DNA of 32,110 nt from Alphaproteobacteria bacterium (lineage in GTDB: Bacteria; Pseudomonadota; Alphaproteobacteria; ATCC43930; CGMCC-115725). The notes beneath the pieces are model-generated. The model did not search any database, was not told the DNA's origin, and saw nothing but the letters and a program-made list of their open reading frames with translations. A program made the translations under genes and the position numbers. Of the stretch, positions 8,973-16,513 are shown in pieces; position 1 is the first letter of the stretch, and the number at the start of each line of letters is the position of its first letter. Where the stretch lies: positions 1-32,110 of the forward strand of contig JAFAYW010000247.1 in the NCBI GenBank assembly GCA_019240125.1, in the 5' to 3' direction.

Positions 8973-9992
8973 TTACTTGCCATCGACCCGGTTCTTAGCC
9001 TCTTCGATCAATGACATATCGACGTATTCCGGGCTCAGCGTCACCTTTTTCGGTAACACGCCGAGCGAGACGCTTTCATCAATCTCCTTTTGCGCCAGCG
9101 GTATCTCCGGGCGCAAATCGGGCGAGCGGTAGAAATCCTCCTTGGTGAAGGCGTATTCGAGGTCCTCGGCCGGAAGTTTCGTGACGTCCGCGGCCAGCGC
9201 CACCGCCTCCTTGTGATTGGCGGGGTCCAGAAACCAGCGTGTCGCCCGGATGTAATCCTCGAAGAAATCGACGTAGGCGGGCCGGTTGGCGGCAATCACA
9301 TCGGCGCGCATACCCCACATCACCGACTCGCTGGGGCCGACCGCGTCGCGCGCCGTGAACAGCACCTTGTAATCCTTGTTGCCGATGATGCCCTTGCCAA
9401 ATTGCGGCAATACGCCGATCAGGTCGACCTTGCCGCCCTCTATCATCGCCGGCATCGTCGCGAAATTGGTCTCGACGGTCGTAAAGTCACTGTCTTTGAT
9501 GCCATGGCGATGCAGCATGGTGCGCATCGCCGAGTCACTGGCCGAGCCGATCGTGTTGGTCGCGATGCGCTTGCCCTTAATGTCCTCGATCTTCGAGATC
9601 GGGCCATCGGCTTTGACCATGTACAATTCGCTGAAGTACCCCTCATTGCCGTCCTGCAAGACATCGGCGACGGCGCGCTCGGGCAGGTGCGCGTTGGTGA
9701 TCGACAGCGCCAGGGCGCTCGACGCCTGCGAAGCGATCTCCAACTCCTTGATAGCCTGCGCCTGGATCTGCGGCGTGGTGCCGTTGAACCGCACCGCCTG
9801 CATTACATAGCTCTGGCCGAGATGCTTGAAGATCTCGGGGTGCTTCTTGCCGAGCGCCTCGACCAGAGGCGCCAGATGTCCCGGAGTCTGAACCCAGCCG
9901 ACGCGGATGGTGAGCGGCTCGGCGTTTGCAGACGCTGCCAGCTCGAGCAGCCCGGCGCCCAGCACGACAAGCGCCAGCGACTTTGCCCTCAT
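8973..9992 (-). CDS. ABC transporter substrate-binding protein, NMT1/SsuA-like
   Basis: About 339 residues from the ATG at 9992. This start is chosen because it begins a classical Sec signal peptide (MRAKSLALVVLGAGLLELA, cleavage near SANA-EPL) and has GGGGAC upstream. The mature protein starts TIRVGWVQTPGH and contains the lobe pattern GKRIATNTIGSASDSAMR typical of the NrtA/SsuA/TauA superfamily, which delivers nitrate, sulfonates, pyrimidines and similar ligands. It is the first gene of the minus-strand operon. The ATPase and permeases downstream are of the matching NitT/TauT class, so this is the likely cognate receptor. The ligand is unknown. Confidence 0.9.
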   Translation of the reverse strand: MRAKSLALVVLGAGLLELAASANAEPLTIRVGWVQTPGHLAPLVEALGKKHPEIFKHLGQSYVMQAVRFNGTTPQIQAQAIKELEIASQASSALALSITNAHLPERAVADVLQDGNEGYFSELYMVKADGPISKIEDIKGKRIATNTIGSASDSAMRTMLHRHGIKDSDFTTVETNFATMPAMIEGGKVDLIGVLPQFGKGIIGNKDYKVLFTARDAVGPSESVMWGMRADVIAANRPAYVDFFEDYIRATRWFLDPANHKEAVALAADVTKLPAEDLEYAFTKEDFYRSPDLRPEIPLAQKEIDESVSLGVLPKKVTLSPEYVDMSLIEEAKNRVDGK

Positions 9993-10211
9993 CAACGTCC
10001 CCGCCCATTCATCGTCGTTACGCAATCGCGTTCTAACAGAGTATCGAGGGGCGCGCACGATGCCGCTTGCCGCATTAGGGGGGAGCCACCACTCGACGTC
10101 ACGTTAACCAAAACTCCACTTAGCCGTGTAATGGTCTGCGCAGCCGCGGGTTCCAATGCCGGACAAAGCGAGCCACGCCGCCGTTATCTGCATCAATGGC
10201 TGTCCAGGCGC

Positions 10212-11888
10212 ATGAATCTCTCAGCCCCCCTCGCCTCCTCCCGACCGTATGCCTGCAGCACCCGCGCGCGCTTGCAGATCGCGGTCGGTCTCGGTGTCCT
10301 CTCAATCATCATCGGGCTCACCGCTGCGATCCTGTCGTGGTGCGGCGGGCACCTCGTCTACAGCCTCGACGATCCGCTGATTGCCTTGGCAATGGGTTGG
10401 CATCTCGCCCAGGGTGATTTCGGGATCAATGCCGGGGAAGCCGCCTCGCCGGCCTCTTCCATCCTGTTCCCCTTTGTCCTTGCCGGGTTTGCCTGGACAC
10501 GCTGGCAGATATGGGCGCCGCTCGTCCTCAATGCGGCGGCCGCGATCGTCACAAGTGCGGCGTTCGCGGCGGCGCTCTGCCGCTATGGCATCGTGCAACG
10601 GCGCGAACAGATCGGCCGGGCGAGCGTGTTGCTGATCGTTTTCTGCGTCGCGACCAACCTGATCGGGGTAGTGTTCTGCGGCCTGGAACACTCGTTGCAC
10701 ACCCTCACCTGCGTCATCGTCGTGTTCGGCCTGGCACGGGCCTTCGATACCGGCAGGGCCAACGCGGTGCTGGTGGTCGCGATCATCCTGATGCCGTTGT
10801 GGCGCTTTGAGGGGGTCGCCTTCGCCATCCTGGCGATCGGCGCATTGGCGGCGACCCGGCACTGGCGACACGCGGCAGCCGCTCTGCTCGGGGTCGTGCT
10901 GACATTGGCTCTCTACATGGGCGCGATGCACATCCTCGGATTGCCGCTCCTGCCCAGCTCGGTACTGGCGAAGTCGGCGGTGGCAAATGATTTTGTCGGG
11001 CCGTCCTCGGCATTCACGCCGCTGTTTGGCCTGATCGCCCACAACGCCTCGGAAAATTTCAATCGCGAAGAACTGCCTCTCGCCGTGCTGATGGCGCTTG
11101 CCCTCGCGCATACCGGTTGGCGGCTTGTGTCGCGGCGGCGGGCAAGTCCAGGGCGTGTCGCGGAATGGAGCTTGTGGCAGGAAAGCGTGTTCGCGGCCGC
11201 GATTGTCGGCGCTATGCTGGCGCAGCTGCTGTTCGGGCGCGGCGGCGGTTTTCTGCGGTATGGCGTCTATTCCGTGGCGATCGGGTCCGCCGGCAATCTC
11301 GTGCTTTGGCGCGGTGCCATGGAGCGCTTCTTTGCCCGGTCCAACCTGATAGGCGACCTGCTCGCCGCAATCGCTCTGATTTCCGTCGGCTTACTGTACG
11401 TCGTCGAAACGGCGGCCACCCCTCTCGCGGCACGCGGCATTTACGAGCAGCAATATCAGATGCGGCGGCTGGCGGTGGATTACTACGCCGGACCGGTGGC
11501 CGTGAATGACCTCGGCTGGGTCAGCTACCGCAATCCCAATTACGTGCTGGACCTCTACGGGTTGGGATCGGAGGCGGCGCGGCAAGCGCGGCTGCTTGAA
11601 GATCAGGACAAGACCTGGATGGGACGCCTCGTCCGCGCGCAGGATATCGGAATGGTGATGCTATACGCCGATAAGTTCAGCAGTGTTATTCCGCGCGAAT
11701 GGACGCCGGTCGCAATGCTGCGCGCGCCCCACTATATCGCGCCGGAAATTGATACCGTGACGATCTACGCGACGTCCGACGCCGCGACTGCCGCCGTCCG
11801 GCAGGCCGTAATGCGGCTCCAGGCCGGCGGCTCGCCGGGCCACATCACACTGGCCGTGTCGCGCTTCGCGGGTGCCGCCGCTCGCTAG
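10212..11888 (+). CDS. Integral membrane protein, probable GT-C-type glycosyltransferase
   Basis: About 558 residues from the ATG at 10212. An in-frame ATG at 10131 would add 27 residues, and neither start has a clear ribosome-binding site. After the first helix (about residues 22-44) comes the periplasmic loop SLDDPLIALA with an Asp-Asp pair (53-54), then NAGEAASPASSI and later GLEHSLHT (157-164). This resembles GT-C transferases that use polyprenyl-phosphate sugars. Around ten or more hydrophobic segments follow. A soluble C-terminal domain of about 160 residues begins near YEQQYQMRRLAVDYY and includes VNDLGWVSYRNPNYVLDLYG. No glycan or polysaccharide gene is next to it. The family call is moderate and the substrate is unknown. 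Confidence 0.75.
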   Translation: MNLSAPLASSRPYACSTRARLQIAVGLGVLSIIIGLTAAILSWCGGHLVYSLDDPLIALAMGWHLAQGDFGINAGEAASPASSILFPFVLAGFAWTRWQIWAPLVLNAAAAIVTSAAFAAALCRYGIVQRREQIGRASVLLIVFCVATNLIGVVFCGLEHSLHTLTCVIVVFGLARAFDTGRANAVLVVAIILMPLWRFEGVAFAILAIGALAATRHWRHAAAALLGVVLTLALYMGAMHILGLPLLPSSVLAKSAVANDFVGPSSAFTPLFGLIAHNASENFNREELPLAVLMALALAHTGWRLVSRRRASPGRVAEWSLWQESVFAAAIVGAMLAQLLFGRGGGFLRYGVYSVAIGSAGNLVLWRGAMERFFARSNLIGDLLAAIALISVGLLYVVETAATPLAARGIYEQQYQMRRLAVDYYAGPVAVNDLGWVSYRNPNYVLDLYGLGSEAARQARLLEDQDKTWMGRLVRAQDIGMVMLYADKFSSVIPREWTPVAMLRAPHYIAPEIDTVTIYATSDAATAAVRQAVMRLQAGGSPGHITLAVSRFAGAAAR

Positions 11889-11903
11889 CCCGTAAGCGCA
11901 CCC

Positions 11904-12074
11904 TCAGGCGGCGAGTTCGGGGTGGCGCTGACGACTGGCCTCGATCAGCGTCGCCTCGTGCTCCAGATCTTCCGCCATACGCAAGCGCGCCTCCCAGATC
12001 GAGGGGTTCGCAGTCTTCTCGGCGAACTCACGATACCAAGCGGCCAATTCGCGAAGCTTCTGCGGGTCTTCCAT
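11904..12074 (-). CDS. Small conserved-looking hypothetical protein, 56 residues
   Basis: A short minus-strand reading frame reads MEDPQKLRELAAWYREFAEK, then NPSIWEARLRMAEDLEHE and ends HPELAA. It is charged, predicted almost fully helical, and has no signal or membrane segment. A good site (GAGGGAA) lies 7-8 bases before the ATG at 12074. The pattern of alternating Leu/Ala with Glu/Arg, and the segment NPxIWEARL, match small hypothetical proteins that I recall from other alphaproteobacteria. It lies 88 bases downstream of the MFS gene on the same strand and may be co-transcribed. No function can be assigned. Confidence 0.75.
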   Translation of the reverse strand: MEDPQKLRELAAWYREFAEKTANPSIWEARLRMAEDLEHEATLIEASRQRHPELAA

Positions 12075-12161
12075 CACGTTCCCTCGTCATGACCAGTGAC
12101 TTAGTCTTGGACCGCAAACGCTGCCGTCATTGCGCTGTTCCCTAATCGTCCACTTTCTGCT

Positions 12162-13469
12162 TCACGGAGTATCAAAAGACTGAATGGCGATTAATCGCCG
12201 CCACCACCGAACCGTCAGCGCCAGTGCCACCAACCCCATGCCGCCGGTAATCGCCGTGGCGAGTGAGGCACCGATCCCATCTGCCAGTAATCCGAGCCAG
12301 AAGAAGCCGATCGGGCCTGACCCGATACACACCGACAGCACGCCGTAAAGCCGACCGCGCATTTCCGGCGGGGCCGCGAGGTAGACCAGTGTCGCCTGCA
12401 TCACACTGAACGCGGAGCTCGTGAGCCCGGTCAGCAGCAACGCCAGCCCGGCAAGCGGGATGTTCGGCACCAGCGCGAACACGATCAACATCACGAGGTA
12501 GGCCGTGACTCCACCGATGTAGAGGCGGGTGTAATGTGCCGCTTTGGCATACATCGCCAGCGCGACCGCGCCGCAAAATGAGCCGATACCGTCCATGCTG
12601 GCCAGGAGGCCGATGCCGCTGGGGCCAAGATGCAGATTGTCCTGGCCGATCACCGGGACCATCGCGGTGAAGGGCCAGCCAAATACGTTGTAGATCACCG
12701 TAATGATCAAGGTCGCGATCAGACGGGGATCGCGCCGCACGATCATCAGCCCTTCCAGGATGCGCGAGAGTACCGCGCCGTTGCCCGGGTGCGGCTGAAC
12801 GTTGCGGTGTCCAATGCGCCAGGCAGTGAGCACCGCGGCAGCGTAGCAAACCACGCTGACGGCGAATGCCCCCGAGATCCCTGCCCCAGCGAGCAGCAAA
12901 CCGCCAATCGTCGGGCCCAGCATGCGGCTTGCATTGTTGGCGCCGACATCGATCGACATCGCCGACCCCATCTGCTCGGGGCCGACCACCTCGCCGATCA
13001 TGACCCGGCGCACCGGATTATCGGCCGCCCAGGCAATCCCGTTGACAAAGCTCGCGAGCGCCAGATGCCAGACCGCGAGCGCCCCGCTGCTGGCCAGGAC
13101 GGCGAGGCACAGTGACGTCGTCAACATCGACAGCAGGACCGCGATCAAGGAGGTCCGCCGCTCGACCCGGTCCGCCAGGGCACCGATGACGGCGCCGAAT
13201 AGCGCCATCGGCAACAGCCGCAACAGCGTCATCGAGGCGACGGTGAAGGCGGACCCGGTCTCGCGATAAACAAAGACGCCGATAACCAGCATCTCCAGCC
13301 AGCGGACCCCGAAGACCACCAGCCCCACCAGCCACAGTCGCCGGAAATCGCCGTTGGCGAACAGCCCCCACCGCGTCGTGCGCGGCAGAGGCGACACGAT
13401 GGCGGCCGGCATCGGCGGACGACCTCGCCCGGCGCCCCGAATGGCGAGGCGCTGCAAATCAAAACGCAT
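12162..13469 (-). CDS. MFS transporter, EntS/MFS_3-like exporter
   Basis: About 435 residues from the ATG at 13469; an in-frame ATG at 13412 would give 416 residues and is equally possible. About 12 transmembrane helices are visible. Family signs are FRRLWLVGLVVFGVRWLEML in helix 1, the loop GALADRVERRTSLI, SFVNGIAWAADNPVRR, and a late MRGRLYGVLSV. These features fit the enterobactin-exporter-like (EntS) major facilitators that export siderophores or drugs. No siderophore genes are nearby, so the substrate is unknown. The gene is divergent from the SDR at 13629, sharing a 159-base control region. Confidence 0.88.
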   Translation of the reverse strand: MRFDLQRLAIRGAGRGRPPMPAAIVSPLPRTTRWGLFANGDFRRLWLVGLVVFGVRWLEMLVIGVFVYRETGSAFTVASMTLLRLLPMALFGAVIGALADRVERRTSLIAVLLSMLTTSLCLAVLASSGALAVWHLALASFVNGIAWAADNPVRRVMIGEVVGPEQMGSAMSIDVGANNASRMLGPTIGGLLLAGAGISGAFAVSVVCYAAAVLTAWRIGHRNVQPHPGNGAVLSRILEGLMIVRRDPRLIATLIITVIYNVFGWPFTAMVPVIGQDNLHLGPSGIGLLASMDGIGSFCGAVALAMYAKAAHYTRLYIGGVTAYLVMLIVFALVPNIPLAGLALLLTGLTSSAFSVMQATLVYLAAPPEMRGRLYGVLSVCIGSGPIGFFWLGLLADGIGASLATAITGGMGLVALALTVRWWRRLIAIQSFDTP

Positions 13470-13628
13470 GGTGCGAGGCGTGTCCCTGGGCGACGGTCGG
13501 TTGTTGTTGCCGGCAGACCGAGCGGCGTAGTCTACAGGGACAAAGGCGGGAACTGCCGAACATTTAACCTCAAGCGGCGCGCATATCCCCAATGCAGCGT
13601 GGCCGCAGTGTCGTGAGGATCATGAGCG

Positions 13629-14390
13629 ATGGATCTGGGTTTGCGCGGCAAAAGAGCGATCATAACCGGTGGGACGCGCGGGATCGGTCTCGCGATCTCC
13701 AAACTGCTCGCCGGCGAGGGCTGTGATGTCGCGATCTGTGCTCGCAATCACACGGCCGTCGATGAGACCGTCGCATACCTCGCGCGCTCGGGGGTGCGAG
13801 CCACGGGCGGCACGGTCGATGTCGCGGATCTGGCCTCCCTGCGCGGCTGGATCGACGAGGCAGCAGGCGCGCTCGGCGGCCTCGACATCTTCGTCGCCAA
13901 TGTCAGCGCTATAGCGCAGGGTATGGATGAAGCGGCGTGGCGGCGCGGCTTTGAGATCGACGTTATGGGAACCGTGTTCGGCACCGAGGCCGCCTTGCCG
14001 CATCTTGAACAGTCGGAAGCCGGTTCGATCGTCATCATCGGCAGCACGGCAATGGCGGAGATCAATGGCCCGACGCGCTCCTACGCGGCGGTCAAGGCCG
14101 CGCTGCTGCCCTACGTTAAAGGCTTGGCGCGCAATCTCGCCGCCAAAAATGTCCGCGCCAACATGGTGTCGCCCGGCAACGTCTATTTCACCGGCGGGGT
14201 CTGGGACAATGTGCGGCAGCAGAACCCGGATATGTTCGCGACGATGCTCGGCCGCAACCCGATGGGGCGCATGGGCACGCCCGAGGAGGTTGCTAACGCC
14301 GTCGTGTTCCTCGCCAGTCCGCGCGCCAGCTTTATCACCGGCACGAACCTGATCATCGACGGCGCGTTGACTCAACGGGTGCAGTTCTAG
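13629..14390 (+). CDS. SDR family oxidoreductase with altered active-site neighbourhood
   Basis: Short-chain dehydrogenase of 253 residues. The cofactor motif TGGTRGIG is at residues 13-20, catalytic Ser139, Tyr152 and Lys156 (SYAAVK). The ending FITGTNLIIDGA is typical of FabG-like members. Two usual features differ: the NAG motif is NVS (91-93), and the helix position that normally holds the tetrad Asn reads FEIDVMG (Asp111). GAGGATC precedes the ATG. It is followed after 14 bases by an acyl-CoA dehydrogenase, suggesting a role in oxidation or reduction of an acyl chain or related substrate. Activity is likely because Ser-Tyr-Lys is intact. Confidence 0.93.
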   Translation: MDLGLRGKRAIITGGTRGIGLAISKLLAGEGCDVAICARNHTAVDETVAYLARSGVRATGGTVDVADLASLRGWIDEAAGALGGLDIFVANVSAIAQGMDEAAWRRGFEIDVMGTVFGTEAALPHLEQSEAGSIVIIGSTAMAEINGPTRSYAAVKAALLPYVKGLARNLAAKNVRANMVSPGNVYFTGGVWDNVRQQNPDMFATMLGRNPMGRMGTPEEVANAVVFLASPRASFITGTNLIIDGALTQRVQF

Positions 14391-14404
14391 GGTTCACCGT
14401 CGCC

Positions 14405-15541
14405 ATGCGCCTCACCGAGGAGCAGCGCCTGCTGCGCAACACCGCCCGAGAGGTTGCCCGTGATCTGCTGGCGCCGGGCGCCGCCGAGCGCGACCGCGAG
14501 AGTCGCTTTCCGAAAGAGGAGCTCGCCGAACTGGCGCCGCTCGGCTTTCTGGGCATGCTCGTGCCGGAAGAGCACGGGGGTGCCGGCGCTGATCATGTCG
14601 GGTACGCGCTGGCGCTAGAAGAGATCGCGGCTGGCGATGGGGCGATCTCGACGATCCTCAGCGTGCACAACTCCGTCGGCTGCGTACCGGTGTTGCGGTA
14701 TGGCTCCGACGAGCAGAAGCGGCGCTTTCTCGCGCCGATGGCTCGCGGCGAGATGCTGGCCTGCTTCTGCCTGACCGAACCGCAGGCCGGCTCCGACGCG
14801 GCGGCGATCAAGACCAGTGCGCGGCGCCACGGCAATCGCTGGGTCCTGAACGGCACCAAGCAGTTCATTACCTCAGGCAAGCATGCGGATGTCGCGATCG
14901 TCTTCGCCGTGACCGATCCGCAAGCCGGCCGCAAGGGCATCAGCGCCTTTGTCGTGCCGACCGACACGCCGGGCTATCGCGTCGCCCGGCTCGAACACAA
15001 ACTCGGCCAGCGCGCCTCCGACACCGCCCAGCTGGTGTTTGAGGAGATGGAACTCACGCCCGACCTGATGCTTGGCAATGAAGGCGACGGGTATCGCATC
15101 GCGCTCTCCAATCTGGAGGGCGGCCGGATCGGCATTGCCGCGCAATCGCTGGGCATGGCGCGCGCCGCCTATCAGGCCGCGCTTTCCTATGCGCAGGAGC
15201 GTGAATCGTTCGGGCAGACGCTGATCGGGCACCAGGCCGTTGCCTTCCGCCTCGCCGACATGGCAACACAGCTCTCCGCGGCGCGCGGGCTTATCCTCGA
15301 CGCCGCCTCACTGCGTGACGCGGGCGAGCCCTGCCTGCAGCAAGCCGCGATGGCCAAGCTCTTCGCCAGCGAAATGGCTGAACGTGTCGCCTCGGACGCG
15401 ATCCAGATCCACGGCGGCTACGGCTATCTTGGCGATTTCCCGGTTGAACGAATCTATCGCGATGTCCGGGTCTGCCAGATTTATGAAGGCACCAGCGACA
15501 TCCAGCGCCTCGTTATCGCGAGGGAGATCGCAAAAGGATAG
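14405..15541 (+). CDS. Acyl-CoA dehydrogenase
   Basis: Flavoprotein of 378 residues, full length for the short/medium-chain acyl-CoA dehydrogenase family. It oxidises an acyl-CoA at the alpha-beta bond and passes electrons to ETF. Visible landmarks are the N-terminal helical domain, TEPQAGSD (124-131) for FAD and substrate, WVLNGTKQFITSG, the C-terminal QIHGGYGYLGDFPVER, and RVCQIYEGTSDIQRLVIAR, where Glu361 is the expected catalytic base. Butyryl- or isovaleryl-CoA-like substrates are typical for this pattern, but chain specificity cannot be read. It lies between an SDR and a DUF3775 gene in one probable operon. Confidence 0.95.
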   Translation: MRLTEEQRLLRNTAREVARDLLAPGAAERDRESRFPKEELAELAPLGFLGMLVPEEHGGAGADHVGYALALEEIAAGDGAISTILSVHNSVGCVPVLRYGSDEQKRRFLAPMARGEMLACFCLTEPQAGSDAAAIKTSARRHGNRWVLNGTKQFITSGKHADVAIVFAVTDPQAGRKGISAFVVPTDTPGYRVARLEHKLGQRASDTAQLVFEEMELTPDLMLGNEGDGYRIALSNLEGGRIGIAAQSLGMARAAYQAALSYAQERESFGQTLIGHQAVAFRLADMATQLSAARGLILDAASLRDAGEPCLQQAAMAKLFASEMAERVASDAIQIHGGYGYLGDFPVERIYRDVRVCQIYEGTSDIQRLVIAREIAKG

Positions 15542-15591
15542 GGATCGCTCCGGGCGCTTCTCTTGTTCCTGTTCTCGGAACGGAGGACATC

Positions 15592-15981
15592 ATGCCCGAA
15601 TTGCGCATCAGCGCCGACAAAGTCTGTGCCTTGATCGAAGCGGCCCGCGAATTGGCGGGCAAGGTGCCGTCGACCACCGGGGACAGCACCACCACCGGCG
15701 ATGACAGCCGCCTCGTAACGCTGGAGGAATACCCCGGCTACGACGATCGGCGCCATCAGGCGGTCGAGTTCATCGCCGGGCTCAATGTCGATGAGCAGAT
15801 CGACTTGCTGGCGCTGATCTGGCTGGGGCGCGGCGATTATGACATTGAAGAGTGGGACGATGCGATCGCCGAGGCCGAAGCGCGCATTGCCGCGCGCGAT
15901 CCGGATTACATGCTCGGCGACGCTACCTTGCCGGAGTATCTCGGCAACGGCCTCAGTGCCTTCGACATGACCTGCGACTGA
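15592..15981 (+). CDS. DUF3775 family protein
   Basis: Acidic protein of 129 residues with no signal peptide or membrane segment. The pattern LRISADKVCALIEAAREL at the N-terminus, then EFIAGLNVDEQIDLLALIWL, GRGDYDIEEW and the ending YLGNGLSAF match what I recall of DUF3775, a mainly alphaproteobacterial family without a known function. A Thr/Ser/Asp-rich linker (about residues 26-38) separates the first helix from the rest. CGGAGG lies 7 bases before the ATG. It follows the acyl-CoA dehydrogenase by 50 bases and is the last gene of that cluster. Confidence 0.85.
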   Translation: MPELRISADKVCALIEAARELAGKVPSTTGDSTTTGDDSRLVTLEEYPGYDDRRHQAVEFIAGLNVDEQIDLLALIWLGRGDYDIEEWDDAIAEAEARIAARDPDYMLGDATLPEYLGNGLSAFDMTCD

Positions 15982-16473
15982 TCAGCGGCCGAGGCTGGGA
16001 ACCCCTCTGTAAGCGTCGCCAAGTGCCATATAGAGCCCGATAATGTCGAGGCGCAAGCGCGCCTCCACACCCCCGATCTCACTCTGAACCCAGCCACTAC
16101 GTGAGCGCGCCCCTTGGTAGGCCGGCAGTTTCGCGAATAAATCGTCCCGCTCGGTCAAGGGCGAGAGGATCTCGATGATAAGCAGCGGCTCAGCAGGATG
16201 CCGCGCTCTACCGGTCCGCAGCTGAACCCGATATCCGGCTCGAAATGATCTCGGCCCGATAGTCCAAACGGAGTGATGCCGGGTGCCCCATGCAATGGGC
16301 TGTCGGGATGGTTCGCGCGTAAGGCGCTATCTAGCTCAAACGGCAGGTTCATCATGATGATCTGATGCGCGCCTCCCTGCGGCGCCATCGCGACGACAAC
16401 ACCGTCGATCAGCTGGTAGTGGCGCTGATCGCTCGGACAGCTGTCGAGGAATTCCTCAACAATCAGCGGTTTG
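15982..16473 (-). pseudogene. Uma2 family (DUF820) restriction-like nuclease, frameshifted remnant
   Basis: Minus-strand translation gives an Uma2 N-terminus (LIVEEFLDSCPSDQRHYQLI then DGVVVAMAPQGGAH). The core HFEPDIGFSCGPVER follows, containing the family's E-P-D. Near 16200 the reading must shift by one base, because the next family block HPAEPLLIIEILSPLTE is in another frame. After AKLPAYQG the region expected to contain the family's central lysine segment appears deleted, and the frame resumes with the typical tail ARLRLDIIGLYMALGDAYRG and a stop at 15982-15984. No ATG precedes the N-terminal block. It is therefore most likely a decayed gene. It fills the 532-base space between the DUF3775 and dehydratase genes. 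Confidence 0.8.
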
Positions 16474-16513
16474 CAGGCCGGTTCCGTGCCAGACCATAAG
16501 CCTGCACACGGTC

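Noticed and set aside
9090..10211. Long + strand open frame continuous with the GT-C-like gene
   Set aside because: It is antisense to the NMT1-like binding protein, is Arg/His-rich like a codon-bias shadow, and lacks a ribosome-binding site; only the part from 10212 (or 10131) encodes a sensible membrane protein.
13620..14375. Minus-strand frame of 251 codons over the SDR gene
   Set aside because: The opposite strand holds a full SDR with catalytic residues; the antisense product is low-quality Arg/Asp-rich sequence.
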